In this document: piece by piece, positions 7,947 to 17,428 of the stretch
Position numbering within the stretch: the stretch's first letter is position 1
How the letters are laid out: each line of letters opens with the position of its first letter
Assembly (NCBI GenBank): GCA_003283685.1
Contig: QBWD01000001.1
Coordinates: 1-64,000, forward strand
Source of the DNA: Prochlorococcus sp. AG-315-D17
GTDB lineage: Bacteria > Cyanobacteriota > Cyanobacteriia > PCC-6307 > Cyanobiaceae
Length of the DNA stretch: 64,000 nt
Direction: 5' to 3'
Made by a program: the position numbers and the translations under genes
Notes under the pieces: model-generated
The model's database searches: none
What the model was told of the DNA's origin: nothing
What the model saw: only the letters and a program-made list of their open reading frames with translations

Positions 7947-10900
7947 TTGGTCCATATCAATCATGTAGATTTGGCGCATTTTAAGTCCTTTGGAGGATCG
8001 ATGTCGATTCCTCTCGACGAGGGATTTACTGTCGTAACAGGTCCAAACGGTTCAGGTAAAAGTAATATTCTCGATGGCGTTTTATTTTGCTTGGGGCTTG
8101 CGACAAGTAGAGGAATGAGAGCAGATCGATTACCTGATTTAGTTAATAGTGGTGTTTTAAAAGCTGGTAAATCAGCTGAAACAGTAGTTTCCGTCAAATT
8201 TGATTTAACAGACTGGAATCCAGATGATGCTGAAGAAGGCATTGAACGAGTAGATGAAGGTCCTTGGATCCAACATGGTCAAAAGGAATGGACAGTATCG
8301 AGACGATTGAGAGTTATGCCAGGCGGTTCATATAGTTCTACTTACACTGCTGATGGTGAAATTTGTAATTTGCAGCAACTACAAATTCAATTAAGGCGTC
8401 TCAGGATTGATCCCGAAGGGAGCAATGTTGTTATGCAAGGAGATGTTACTCGAATTGTTTCTATGAGTAATAAAGATCGAAGAGGGATAATCGATGAGCT
8501 TGCAGGTGTTGCTTTATTTGATACTAGGATTGATCAAACTCGTTCTAAATTAGATGATGTTTATGAAAGACAAGAAAGATGTCGTATTGTTGAACAAGAG
8601 TTGAATGTTTCAAAACAGCGATTAAAAAAAGATTGTGAAAAAGCAAGTTTATATAAAGATCTTAAAGAACAACTACTTTTTGGTAGAAAGCAAGAATTAG
8701 TTTTGTCTTACGAAGAAGCAAAAGAATGTTTGAAAAAATTATCTATAAATCATCAACAATTAATTGCTCAAGAGAAAGTAGATAAAGAAAAGTTTGTTAA
8801 GGATGAGAAGAATTTAAAACTCTCTATAGAACAATTCGATATTGTTCAGAAAAACGTCAAGGAACTTGGGGAAGATCAACTTATTGCAGTCCAAGGGAAG
8901 ATAGCAGGAATAGATTCTCAAATTAGAGAATTAGAAAGACAAGCAGTTAATCATAAAGATGAAGTTGCCAAATTACAAGAATATAGGAATAATTTAATCA
9001 ATAAAAAGAACGATTATAAAAATGAATTGAAACTTAAATTGAATGAGATCAATCCAAAAGACTTGCAAGAAGCAGAGATAAAATGTAAAGAAGCAGAGTC
9101 TTCTGTTGAAGTTTCTAGAAGGAGACTTTCTGATGTCGCAGGAAGGTCAGGTGCTTGTCTTGAGAAGCATCAGCAAAGTAGAAATGATAGACAAGGAATA
9201 CAATTAAAGTTGGAACCAATTAAACTTAAAAAGCAAAATTTGGAAGAGAGTTTATTACAGTTAAAAGTTATTCTTGAGGAATTAGAATCTGACCAAGAAA
9301 TTGATAAAAATGATAATGAAAAAGTTCATTTAGAAATAGATATGTTGACCAAAAAGTGGGAAACTTTATTGCAATTAATCTCAAGTAGAAGAGAAGATTT
9401 CAAGAATTTAGTTTCAGAGTTAGGTATACAAGAACGTACTAGAGATCGACTAGAAAAACAGCAAACAAAACTTGAGAAAGAAATTGCTCGTATGGAGAGC
9501 AGGAAAGAAACAATATCTGAAAGTCGTGGTACAAGTGCATTGACTTTATTATTAGATTCTGGATTATCTGGGATACATGGACCGGTTGCACATCTTGGAG
9601 AGGTTGATGATCACATTAGAATTGCCCTAGAAGTTGCTGCTGGGGCAAGACTTGCTCAAGTAGTTGTTGATAATGATCTAATAGCTGCTAAGTCAATAGA
9701 ACTCTTAAAAAAGAAACGAGCGGGAAGATTAACTTTTTTACCGTTAAATAAACTTCAACTTAATAATAAAAATAACTTTAATACTTTCAAGAGACCAAGC
9801 TCGAATGGAATGAGTATCCAAAATGGATTAATTGGAAAGGCTTATGATCTTATTCAATTTGATTCAGCATATAGTGATGTTTTTGCTTATGTATTTGGTG
9901 AGACGCTTGTTTTTGCCGACTTGTCTTCAGCACGCAGTCATATTGGCCTCAAGAGAGCAGTTACTCTTGAAGGGGAATTATTAGAAAAAAGTGGAGCAAT
10001 GACTGGCGGTAGTTTAAATAGCAGAGCTTTAGGTTTGAGTTTCGGTAGAGCGAATGATAATGATGAACTTGAACCATTAAAGAATAGACTATTAGAAGTT
10101 GGCGAAACTCTTGTTAATTGTAGAAAAATAGAAAATGAACTATCTAAAAAGTTAGAAAATATACGTAATGATTTAAGTGAATTAGAGCAGAAAAAGGCTG
10201 GCTTAGATGCAGAGAGAATAACATCTAAGCGATCGAATTCTCCTTTAATAGAAAGACAAAATATACGCTCAAAAAGAATAAATGATCTTTATAATTCTAA
10301 GAAAGAAACAGTATCGCAATTGGAATCTCTTGATTTAGTTATAAATCCTTTAGAGATTCAGTTAGGAAATATTGAGAAAGAGGAGAAAAAGATTGAAAAA
10401 TCAAGTGACTCTAGTATTTGGACTAAATTACAAAATGAATTAGAGATTTCCGATCAAAATCTTCTAAACTTCAGGAAGAATAGAGATCAATTAGTAAATC
10501 AACAAAGTCAGAATCAGTTAGCAATTGATCGTTTAAATGATCAAGAAAACTCTTTAAACAATGAGGAGGAACGTTTAAAAGAATCAGTAGAAGCTCTTGC
10601 TATAACTCGTAAAAATTGGCGAGATCAAAATTCTGAACTGAATTCATCTCGTCAAAATTTACTTAGAGAACAAAAAGAGTTGGAAACTCGTTTTGGAGAG
10701 CAGCGGCGTGAGAGAGATGTTCTTGAAGCAGAGGTGGGAAAAAAACGCTTGAATCTGCAAGAACTCGAATGGAATCTACAGCGTTTAAAAGAAGATCAAA
10801 AAAATATTGAGGAACAGATAAGAATGGAATCTATACGTCTTAAGGAATTAGATGAAAGATTACCTAATCCATTACCTGAAATATCGAATGAGGTAAGAGC

Positions 10901-11552
10901 GAATGGTCTTGTTGCTTTACAAGAAGGGTTAGAGACTTTGCAAAAAAAGATGGAAGAATTAGAGCCAGTAAATATGCTTGCACTGGAGGAATTGGCTCAA
11001 TTAGAGGAAAGGTTGAATGAATTAGCTAGTAGATTAGAAGTCTTAACCGAAGAAAGATCTGAGTTGTTAGTTCGTATTGAGACAGTTTCCACATTACGCC
11101 AAGAGGCATTTATGGAAGCTTTTGAAGCAGTTGATATACATTTTCGTGAGATCTTTGCAAGTCTATCTGAAGGAGATGGTCATTTGCAGCTTGAGAACCC
11201 TGAAGATCCTCTTGAAGGTGGCTTGACTTTGGTGGCTCACCCTAAAGGTAAGGCTGTAAGGAGACTTGCAGCGATGTCTGGAGGCGAAAAATCTTTAACT
11301 GCATTAAGTTTTCTTTTTGCATTACAACGTTTTCGACCTTCTCCTTTTTATGCTCTTGATGAAGTGGATAGTTTCTTGGATGGAGTTAATGTTGAAAGGT
11401 TGGCTGCTTTGATTGCTCAACAAGCTGAGAATGCGCAATTTCTTGTAGTAAGTCACAGAAGACCTATGATAGGTGCATCAACGAGAACTATAGGAGTGAC
11501 ACAAGCAAGAGGAAATCATACTCAAGTGGTTGGGTTACCAATGGCTGCATGA
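7947..11552 (+). CDS. smc: chromosome segregation ATPase SMC
   Basis: A 1201-residue protein, the usual length for bacterial SMC. The N-terminal head has Walker A GPNGSGKSN (about 32-40). Long Lys/Glu/Gln-rich coiled coils (about 170-510 and 700-1010) flank a hinge around residues 530-690. The C-terminal head has the ABC signature MSGGEKS near 1110 and Walker B ALDEVDSFLDG near 1137. SMC dimers extrude and organise DNA loops, loaded by ScpAB and ParB; scpA and scpB are not in this window. Translation starts at TTG (MVHINHVDLAHFKSFGG), the position expected for the family. It reads on into the PRC-barrel gene 52 nt later. Confidence 0.96.
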   Translation: MVHINHVDLAHFKSFGGSMSIPLDEGFTVVTGPNGSGKSNILDGVLFCLGLATSRGMRADRLPDLVNSGVLKAGKSAETVVSVKFDLTDWNPDDAEEGIERVDEGPWIQHGQKEWTVSRRLRVMPGGSYSSTYTADGEICNLQQLQIQLRRLRIDPEGSNVVMQGDVTRIVSMSNKDRRGIIDELAGVALFDTRIDQTRSKLDDVYERQERCRIVEQELNVSKQRLKKDCEKASLYKDLKEQLLFGRKQELVLSYEEAKECLKKLSINHQQLIAQEKVDKEKFVKDEKNLKLSIEQFDIVQKNVKELGEDQLIAVQGKIAGIDSQIRELERQAVNHKDEVAKLQEYRNNLINKKNDYKNELKLKLNEINPKDLQEAEIKCKEAESSVEVSRRRLSDVAGRSGACLEKHQQSRNDRQGIQLKLEPIKLKKQNLEESLLQLKVILEELESDQEIDKNDNEKVHLEIDMLTKKWETLLQLISSRREDFKNLVSELGIQERTRDRLEKQQTKLEKEIARMESRKETISESRGTSALTLLLDSGLSGIHGPVAHLGEVDDHIRIALEVAAGARLAQVVVDNDLIAAKSIELLKKKRAGRLTFLPLNKLQLNNKNNFNTFKRPSSNGMSIQNGLIGKAYDLIQFDSAYSDVFAYVFGETLVFADLSSARSHIGLKRAVTLEGELLEKSGAMTGGSLNSRALGLSFGRANDNDELEPLKNRLLEVGETLVNCRKIENELSKKLENIRNDLSELEQKKAGLDAERITSKRSNSPLIERQNIRSKRINDLYNSKKETVSQLESLDLVINPLEIQLGNIEKEEKKIEKSSDSSIWTKLQNELEISDQNLLNFRKNRDQLVNQQSQNQLAIDRLNDQENSLNNEEERLKESVEALAITRKNWRDQNSELNSSRQNLLREQKELETRFGEQRRERDVLEAEVGKKRLNLQELEWNLQRLKEDQKNIEEQIRMESIRLKELDERLPNPLPEISNEVRANGLVALQEGLETLQKKMEELEPVNMLALEELAQLEERLNELASRLEVLTEERSELLVRIETVSTLRQEAFMEAFEAVDIHFREIFASLSEGDGHLQLENPEDPLEGGLTLVAHPKGKAVRRLAAMSGGEKSLTALSFLFALQRFRPSPFYALDEVDSFLDGVNVERLAALIAQQAENAQFLVVSHRRPMIGASTRTIGVTQARGNHTQVVGLPMAA

Positions 11553-11604
11553 TTTTTATTAGGATCAATGCATATCTTTACTCTTTTCATTCAGAACTAT
11601 TGAG

Positions 11605-12654
11605 TTGACAAACACTCAAGCTCCAAAAGAAACTACTTCGACTGTCCCTAGTGACAGGTTATGGCTTCGTTCTGAGTTGATGGGGACTCAGGTGATCACT
11701 CGCGACAGCGGACGCAGGCTAGGTCTTGTAGGAGAAGTCGTTGTTGATATTGATCGAAGAGAAGTTGTTGCTCTTGGCTTAAGAGATAACCCATTAACTC
11801 GTTTTCTACCTGGATTACCAAGATGGATGCTTCTTGATCGAATTCGTCAAGTTGGCGATGTTATTTTAGTTGACTCAATAGATTCTCTTAGTGAAAGCTT
11901 TGATCCTGAGAGGTATAGCAAAGTTATTAATTGCCAGGTTATTACCGAGTCTGGTCAGCAGTTAGGAAGAGTACTTGGTTTTTCTTTTGACATAGAAACT
12001 GGTGAATTGCTTTCGTTGGTTATGGGAGCAATAGGAGTTCCACTTTTGGGAGAAGGTGTTTTAAGTACTTGGGAAATGCCTGTTGATGAAATAGTTAGTA
12101 GTGGCCCTGATCGAATCATTGTTTATGAAGGCGCTGAAGAGAAATTAAATCAATTGAATAGTGGGTTTCTTGAAAAACTTGGTGTTGGCAGTACCGGATG
12201 GGAGGAAAGTGAAAGAGAAAGATATAGGGTTAATTTAGTTCCCGTTGAAAATCAATTATCTTCTGGAGAAAATAATATTGAAGATCAAAGACTGATAGAA
12301 CAGTCTTCTCAGGAAGAATTTGAGGAAGATGAGATGGAATATGTTGAACTAGATGAGCCTGAGCAAGAACAATATAATCAACAATTAAGATATTTAGATG
12401 ACCCAAATAAATCTTCTATTTATTCAGATTTTGAGAATGAGAATGAGAAAGATAACTATAATGAATCCAAAGACTTAGAAAAGTTAAATAGAATTAATAG
12501 TAAGATAACTCCAAGGAATAATCAAAATAGATCTATTAAGAAAATAGAAGAGGAACCTATGGATGTAGAACCCATTGAAAATTTATCTCCAGAAATATCT
12601 AGAAGAAGTAAAATTAATGATAATGAAATTATAGATATTGAAGATCCATGGTGA
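11605..12654 (+). CDS. PRC-barrel domain protein with acidic tail
   Basis: A 349-residue protein with two PRC-barrel-like domains: about 22-95 (DSGRRLGLVGEVVVDIDRRE) and about 105-180 (ESGQQLGRVLGFSFDIETGE). After residue 195 the composition changes to a low-complexity tail of Glu, Asp, Asn, Gln and Ser, probably disordered. PRC-barrels occur in photosynthetic reaction-centre H subunits and RimM and act as protein- or RNA-binding platforms. Its place after smc suggests a shared transcript but not a shared function. The TTG start fits the expected N-terminus. It converges with the next gene, 3 nt separating the stops. Confidence 0.8.
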   Translation: MTNTQAPKETTSTVPSDRLWLRSELMGTQVITRDSGRRLGLVGEVVVDIDRREVVALGLRDNPLTRFLPGLPRWMLLDRIRQVGDVILVDSIDSLSESFDPERYSKVINCQVITESGQQLGRVLGFSFDIETGELLSLVMGAIGVPLLGEGVLSTWEMPVDEIVSSGPDRIIVYEGAEEKLNQLNSGFLEKLGVGSTGWEESERERYRVNLVPVENQLSSGENNIEDQRLIEQSSQEEFEEDEMEYVELDEPEQEQYNQQLRYLDDPNKSSIYSDFENENEKDNYNESKDLEKLNRINSKITPRNNQNRSIKKIEEEPMDVEPIENLSPEISRRSKINDNEIIDIEDPW

Positions 12655-12657
12655 TTC

Positions 12658-13938
12658 TTAATTAGTTAAAAATTTCTTTTCCACTAATAGGCCTATTATT
12701 TCTTTACATGTTTTTTTTATAGCACCTTTTTCACCTCTTAATGCTTGCAGATCTTTTTTTTGTCCATCCAATCTTTTAGGTGAATTTAGCCACTCAAAAG
12801 CCTCTTTAGCTATTTCTTTAGGAGTGATATTACCAACTCTTTCAGGAACAATCATTCTTCTGGCAGAAATATTAGGCCAAGCCATAAAACCTCTATTCTT
12901 TAGTTTTATAAAACTAATTAAAAGCCCTACAAACCATTTTAAGACAGGTAATCTAGCAATTACACCTATAATTCCGTCCCATGATTCCATAACTAAAATA
13001 TGCTGTGTGGGAACAATTACTATCATTGGAATATTTAATGACCCTAGCTCTGCTGTGTTAGCTCCAACCGTGGTCAACGCTAAAGCACACTGGCTTAGAT
13101 CGTTGTGAGCAGGGTAATTTTCCTGGATCAAAATTTCTGTATTGTTTTCAGTAATTAACTTACCTCTTTTGTTCAAATTGTTAGCTTCGGTGATTGATTT
13201 AATTCCAGAAGTATATTCTTTTGCGATTGGATTTTTTTTGCTCCCAAAGTAATTAAGTTCCAAAAGACTCGTTGTTGGAGCTAAAGGAAGTAGAAACTTA
13301 CAATTTGGCATTAATATCGAAAGTTGATCTGCTACATCAAGGAAGAAAGGAACACCTACCTTTAATTTTGAACTTTTGGAACCTGGCATAAGTGCAATCC
13401 ACTTACCAGATGGAAGAGGATTATCTTTTTTTGCAGATATAGATACATCCCCCATTAGATCTCCAACTACTGAGCAACGATGTCTCATTTTTTGAGGAAG
13501 TTTATAAACAACTTGTTTCGACATTGCAACAATACGATCATTCCAAAATGGCCATCTAGCTATCCACTCTGCATATGTCATATGTAGATAGCCCAGTCTT
13601 GCTGAAAGCAGAACACTCCAAAACTGATCACCGCCAAGAAAAATTACTAGTCCCTTTGATGGCCATATACCAAACTCAGAGGGTTTTATAAGGAGATTCC
13701 AGAAATTTTTTGCGTTTATTATTTTTTCAAATAAGACCCATTTTTTTGCTGCAATACCTTCTTGCCTAGTGGCATTAGGACATGGAACTAGTACTAATTT
13801 TAAAGATATTGAAGACTTCTCAAACCTCGGTTTCATAGATATTTGTTTATGGAGTTGCTCCGCAAGGGGTTTAACCCATGTTGCTATTTCACCTGGCCCG
13901 TTGGAGACCATGATTATTGCTAATTGATCTTCACTCAT
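12658..13938 (-). CDS. lipid-A-disaccharide synthase-related protein
   Basis: About 426 residues, resembling the LpxB-related family common in cyanobacteria (the TIGR03492 type). The N-terminus LAIIMVSNGPGEIATW matches the LpxB GE-x-SGD-type sugar-nucleotide loop in a diverged form. ALMPGSKSSKLKVG near residue 185 and LTTVGANTAELG near 280 mark the C-terminal Rossmann half of a GT-B glycosyltransferase. The true substrate is unknown; true LpxB is usually a separate gene. I chose the ATG at 13938. The longer frame to 14016 would run through the tRNA-Leu gene and is rejected. The gene begins 28 nt after the tRNA on the same strand. Confidence 0.8.
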   Translation of the reverse strand: MSEDQLAIIMVSNGPGEIATWVKPLAEQLHKQISMKPRFEKSSISLKLVLVPCPNATRQEGIAAKKWVLFEKIINAKNFWNLLIKPSEFGIWPSKGLVIFLGGDQFWSVLLSARLGYLHMTYAEWIARWPFWNDRIVAMSKQVVYKLPQKMRHRCSVVGDLMGDVSISAKKDNPLPSGKWIALMPGSKSSKLKVGVPFFLDVADQLSILMPNCKFLLPLAPTTSLLELNYFGSKKNPIAKEYTSGIKSITEANNLNKRGKLITENNTEILIQENYPAHNDLSQCALALTTVGANTAELGSLNIPMIVIVPTQHILVMESWDGIIGVIARLPVLKWFVGLLISFIKLKNRGFMAWPNISARRMIVPERVGNITPKEIAKEAFEWLNSPKRLDGQKKDLQALRGEKGAIKKTCKEIIGLLVEKKFLTN

Positions 13939-13966
13939 TAAGAGCTGAGCATTCGGTGTTGAAGAA

Positions 13967-14048
13967 TGCGGATGGCGAGACTTGAACTCGCAAGGCCGAA
14001 GCCACATGTCCCTCAAACATGCGCGTATACCAATTCCGCCACATCCGC
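13967..14048 (-). tRNA. tRNA-Leu (anticodon GAG)
   Basis: An 82-nt class II tRNA. The acceptor strands GCGGATG and CATCCGC pair fully, with discriminator A. The anticodon stem CATGT/ACATG encloses the loop TTGAGGG, giving anticodon GAG (reads CUC and CUU). A long variable arm with a TTCG-type loop and a T-arm GCGAG-TTCAAGT-CTCGC complete it. CCA is not encoded. It lies immediately upstream of the LpxB-related gene and may share its transcript. Confidence 0.97.
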
Positions 14049-14173
14049 AAAAAACTCAGTAAATACCAAGTTAACTTTGATCATAATCCTAAACCTATTA
14101 AGCCTCTATTTCATTGCTTTATTTCTTGGGCACGAGTACTGATACTATCTCACTAAAGAATTGATAATTTTGG

Positions 14174-15517
14174 ATGCCAATAGGCAAATTGCTGATTGCG
14201 AATCGTGGCGAGATAGCTTTGAGAATTCTCAGAAGTTGTCGCGAGATGGATATTTCAACTGTTGCTGTTTACAGCACAGTTGATCGAAATGCTTTACATG
14301 TTCAACTAGCTGACGAAGCCGTTTGTGTTGGAGATTCACCTAGCAGCAAAAGTTATCTGAATATCCCAAATATTTTAGCTGCAGCCACCTCCAGAGGTGC
14401 AGATGCTATTCATCCTGGATATGGTTTTTTAGCTGAGAATGATCGATTCGCTGAGATTTGTAGAGATCATGGAATCATTTTTGTAGGTCCCTCACCTCAT
14501 GCGATTCGTTCAATGGGCGATAAGGCAACTGCAAAAGCGACAATGCAAAGTGTTGGGGTCCCTACCGTTCCTGGTAGTGATGGCTTGCTTAATAGTGTTT
14601 CGGAGGCAAAAAAACTGGCCTCAGAGATGGGTTATCCAGTGATGATTAAAGCTACTGCAGGGGGAGGAGGAAGAGGAATGCGTCTAGTAGGAAAGTCTGA
14701 TGAATTAGAGAATCTTTTTAAGGCTGCACAAGGAGAAGCAGAAGCAGCCTTTGGTAATCCAGGTTTGTACATGGAGAAATTTATTAATAGACCTAGGCAT
14801 GTAGAGGTTCAAATTTTGTCTGATAAATATGGCAATGTCGTACATCTTGGAGAAAGAGATTGCTCTATTCAGAGACGACATCAAAAACTATTAGAGGAAT
14901 CACCAAGTCCAGCTTTGGATAATCAATTAAGGATTCGTATGGGCCAAGCAGCAGTATCAGCAGCAAAAAGTATCAATTATGAAGGTGCTGGGACAGTGGA
15001 ATTTTTATTGGATCAGAAAGGTGATTTTTATTTTATGGAGATGAATACTCGAATACAGGTGGAACACCCTGTCACTGAGTTAGTAACTGGAATGGATTTA
15101 ATTTCAGAACAATTACGAATTGCTGGTGGGGAAAAAATGCAATTTACTCAAAAAGAAATTAAACTTGAAGGTCACGCAATTGAATGCAGAATAAATGCTG
15201 AAGATCCTAGTCATAATTTTCGCCCTTCTCCTGGAAGAATTACAGGATGGTTACCACCTGGTGGTCCTGGTGTGAGAGTGGATAGTCATGTTTATACTGG
15301 ATACGATATTCCTCCTTTTTATGATTCTTTAATAGGTAAAGTAATTGTTTGGGGACGTAATAGAGAAGCAGCATTAAAACGGATGGAAAGAGCTTTAAAT
15401 GAATGCGCTATAACTGGTATAACTACTACAATTGATTTTCATTTAAAGTTATTAAATAGAAAAGAATTTTTGAAAGGAGATGTTCATACTAAGTTTGTAG
15501 AAGAAGAAATGTTATAA
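14174..15517 (+). CDS. accC: biotin carboxylase subunit of acetyl-CoA carboxylase
   Basis: A 447-residue protein, close to the E. coli AccC length. It carboxylates the biotin of AccB using ATP and bicarbonate, the first step of fatty-acid synthesis. Visible features are the N-terminal domain ([14 protein letters not shown]), the ATP-grasp glycine-rich loop GGGGRGMR near residue 162, the catalytic [14 protein letters not shown] region near 289, and a C-terminal domain with RPSPGRI near 355. No biotinyl-attachment domain is fused, so it is the stand-alone bacterial type. ATG start; the tRNA-Leu diverges upstream. Confidence 0.97.
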   Translation: MPIGKLLIANRGEIALRILRSCREMDISTVAVYSTVDRNALHVQLADEAVCVGDSPSSKSYLNIPNILAAATSRGADAIHPGYGFLAENDRFAEICRDHGIIFVGPSPHAIRSMGDKATAKATMQSVGVPTVPGSDGLLNSVSEAKKLASEMGYPVMIKATAGGGGRGMRLVGKSDELENLFKAAQGEAEAAFGNPGLYMEKFINRPRHVEVQILSDKYGNVVHLGERDCSIQRRHQKLLEESPSPALDNQLRIRMGQAAVSAAKSINYEGAGTVEFLLDQKGDFYFMEMNTRIQVEHPVTELVTGMDLISEQLRIAGGEKMQFTQKEIKLEGHAIECRINAEDPSHNFRPSPGRITGWLPPGGPGVRVDSHVYTGYDIPPFYDSLIGKVIVWGRNREAALKRMERALNECAITGITTTIDFHLKLLNRKEFLKGDVHTKFVEEEML

Positions 15518-15533
15518 AAATATTTTTAGCTCT

Positions 15534-15845
15534 TTAAAATATCAGTTGAGTTAGTAATCCTTGTTGACTAAAAATTAGCTCACGAAAAAGACTGATTAAG
15601 CCTACCCAAATAATGGGGGTTATATCTACTCCACCTATCGGAGATACAATTTTCCTGCTTGGTACTAAAAATGGTTCAGTTGGCCAATATATCAGTGGCC
15701 AGAAACTGGACTTGAGGTCAATTTTCGGATACCAAGTCAAAATAATTCTAAGAAGGAATGCAAGTGTTAACGCTCCCAATAAAAATCCTATTAAGAAATG
15801 CAGTATCGGAAGGCTTTTCATTAAAAGAGGCATCACAAAGCTCAA
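15534..15845 (-). CDS. YggT family membrane protein
   Basis: A 103-residue protein with two hydrophobic segments (about 10-33 and 78-95) around a conserved YggT centre, LRIILTWYPKID and PTEPFLVPSRKIVSP. The family (Ycf19 in plastids) is linked to cell-division or thylakoid-membrane organisation, and in plastids to nucleoid and cytochrome b6 maturation factors; its exact role is not settled. It converges with accC (16-nt gap) and diverges from psbX. Confidence 0.9.
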   Translation of the reverse strand: MSFVMPLLMKSLPILHFLIGFLLGALTLAFLLRIILTWYPKIDLKSSFWPLIYWPTEPFLVPSRKIVSPIGGVDITPIIWVGLISLFRELIFSQQGLLTQLIF

Positions 15846-15921
15846 AGCATTAGTTAATAGATGGTATAAATCATCTTTTATTTCGTAAGATTACTTCGAT
15901 ATCGCATCAGAATTAGCTGAA

Positions 15922-16098
15922 ATGGCTTTTCATTTATTAAATCTGTTCCTAAGTGCAGGAGCTTCAAGTGAAGTTGCTACAAATTCCGCTGTAGGAATGA
16001 TTGGAAGCTTTCTTGCCGCTGGAGCCCTTATTGTTGCACCTGCTGGAGCATTCTTGCTTTGGGTTAGCCAAAAAGACTCTTTGAGCAGGGGGCGCTAG
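15922..16098 (+). CDS. psbX: photosystem II small subunit PsbX
   Basis: A 58-residue protein with a single membrane span. The C-terminal part [15 protein letters not shown]...LLWVSQKD matches the PsbX pattern of a Gly/Ala-rich helix followed by a conserved SQKD-x-x-x-R end. The N-terminal 20 residues form an extension longer than in freshwater cyanobacteria. PsbX is a peripheral PSII subunit near cytochrome b559 that affects plastoquinone exchange at the QB site. It lies 80 nt upstream of ycf66 on the same strand. Assigned from motif alone. Confidence 0.82.
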   Translation: MAFHLLNLFLSAGASSEVATNSAVGMIGSFLAAGALIVAPAGAFLLWVSQKDSLSRGR

Positions 16099-16177
16099 TA
16101 ATTACCTAGATATTTCATAGACTGGTGTAACTAAGGTTGTTTTACAACCTAGAAATTGTTTATTTGAGGGGAGAAAC

Positions 16178-17152
16178 TTGGTCAATGCCAGTCTCAATTG
16201 GGCCAGCATTGTTGGCATAGCTCTTGCTGTATGCGGAGCTGGCTTATATTTTCTTAGGTCTTTTAAGCCAGCATTAGCTAGAGATTATGACGTTTTCTTT
16301 GCAGCTATTGGCTTGCTCTGTGGAGGTATTCTCTTCTTTCAGGGTTGGCGATTAGATCCAATTCTTCAGTTTGGTCAGTTTTTGCTTGCTGGAACAACTG
16401 TTTTCTTTGCTTATGAAAGTGTTCGATTAAGAGGAATTGCTACTGATCAAGCTCGTCGTTCTTCTTATTTTGATGATGATCCAGAGTTACCAAGACCATC
16501 TCGTGGAGGCTTAGGAGGATCCTGGTCAGATGAATCTTATGATCGATTTGAAGAATCTCAACCTATAAATCGAAGGTTTGCTCGTAATGATTATGAAGAA
16601 GAATACTCAAATAATGAGGATTTCAGTACCATGCGGCCTTCGAGAGCAGCCATACCTGAAGAAGCCATAAGCAGAAGACCAAGAAACATAAAAGGTTCAG
16701 AAGTTAATGATCGTGGAGAAGAGAGAAATAGAAGAATGGCTAGATTTACTAGAAATGAAGATTCTCCCTTAGAGAATTCCTCAAGTTTTGGAGAGAGGCG
16801 AACTAGTCGTGAAGAAATTCGACGAGGGACTAGGCCTTCATCTAGAGACCAAACACCTTCACGTAAGAGAGCTGGTTCTAGAAATTCCTCTCAATTTTCT
16901 TCAAGGACTGATAGAAATAATTATGGTGGATCTTCTGAATCGAAAAGAGCAACAATGCCTCGTAATGATCAGAAATTAGAGGATGCTGCTTTCTCTAATT
17001 CAGATCAAGGGGGAGAAAAACCTAAAAATAGATCTACAAGAAAGTCTGATTCCAGAAATTCTAGCCAAAGGCCATCTGCCAAAAGTAGATATTCTTCAAC
17101 ATCTTCTCAACGACCTAGGCCACGTGATAATAGTTCTAGGTTTGATGATTAA
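16178..17152 (+). CDS. ycf66: Ycf66 family protein with long disordered tail
   Basis: A 324-residue protein. The N-terminal 90 residues form the Ycf66 domain with three hydrophobic spans (NWASIVGIALAVCGAGLYF, DVFFAAIGLLCGGILFF and FGQFLLAGTTVFFAYESVR). The remaining 230 residues are low complexity, dominated by Arg, Ser, Asn, Glu and Asp with repeated SRxxS and RRxxR patterns and no predicted globular core. Ycf66 is conserved in cyanobacteria and some plastids and is of unknown function. Here it follows psbX. The TTG start is preceded by GGGAG 4 nt upstream. It converges with the hli gene (15-nt gap). Confidence 0.88.
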   Translation: MVNASLNWASIVGIALAVCGAGLYFLRSFKPALARDYDVFFAAIGLLCGGILFFQGWRLDPILQFGQFLLAGTTVFFAYESVRLRGIATDQARRSSYFDDDPELPRPSRGGLGGSWSDESYDRFEESQPINRRFARNDYEEEYSNNEDFSTMRPSRAAIPEEAISRRPRNIKGSEVNDRGEERNRRMARFTRNEDSPLENSSSFGERRTSREEIRRGTRPSSRDQTPSRKRAGSRNSSQFSSRTDRNNYGGSSESKRATMPRNDQKLEDAAFSNSDQGGEKPKNRSTRKSDSRNSSQRPSAKSRYSSTSSQRPRPRDNSSRFDD

Positions 17153-17167
17153 ATTAAAGTTGATTAC

Positions 17168-17419
17168 TTAAGGGGAAGGAAGTATTCCAGCCCAATGCAA
17201 AAAAGAGGTTTTGCTTATTGCTTCTATTAATAGAATAGAAGTAAATCCAATCATAGCGAATCTTCCATTAATTCTTTCTGCATAACCACTCCATCCAAAT
17301 TCAGGGATATCATGAGATGTCGCACTTGAATTATTTGAATTAACAAACTCCTTTTTAAAATCAGTTGCCTCTTCTTCGATTGGCTGACTTTCTAGAGGCG
17401 GTTCAGTATTTGAGTTCAT
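17168..17419 (-). CDS. hli: high-light-inducible protein (HLIP/SCP)
   Basis: An 83-residue protein. A hydrophilic acidic N-terminal extension (1-42) precedes the chlorophyll a/b-binding-like helix with the ExxNGRxAMIGF signature, here ERINGRFAMIGFTSILLIEA. Glu, Asn and Arg of this motif bind chlorophyll. Hlips bind chlorophyll and carotenoid and quench energy or protect PSII assembly intermediates under high light or nutrient stress. The extension resembles the longer, core-type hli copies. It ends close to ycf66 and lies 9 nt downstream of the ABC-transporter gene at 17429-19417, so it may be co-transcribed with it. Confidence 0.94.
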   Translation of the reverse strand: MNSNTEPPLESQPIEEEATDFKKEFVNSNNSSATSHDIPEFGWSGYAERINGRFAMIGFTSILLIEAISKTSFLHWAGILPSP

Positions 17420-17428
17420 TGAAATAGG

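Noticed and set aside
13939..14016. N-terminal extension of the LpxB-related protein
   Set aside because: It would translate through the tRNA-Leu gene; an ATG at 13938 gives the expected N-terminus.
16788..17171. Alternate frames of 62-63 codons inside ycf66
   Set aside because: They are side effects of the low-complexity Arg/Ser codons in the real gene.
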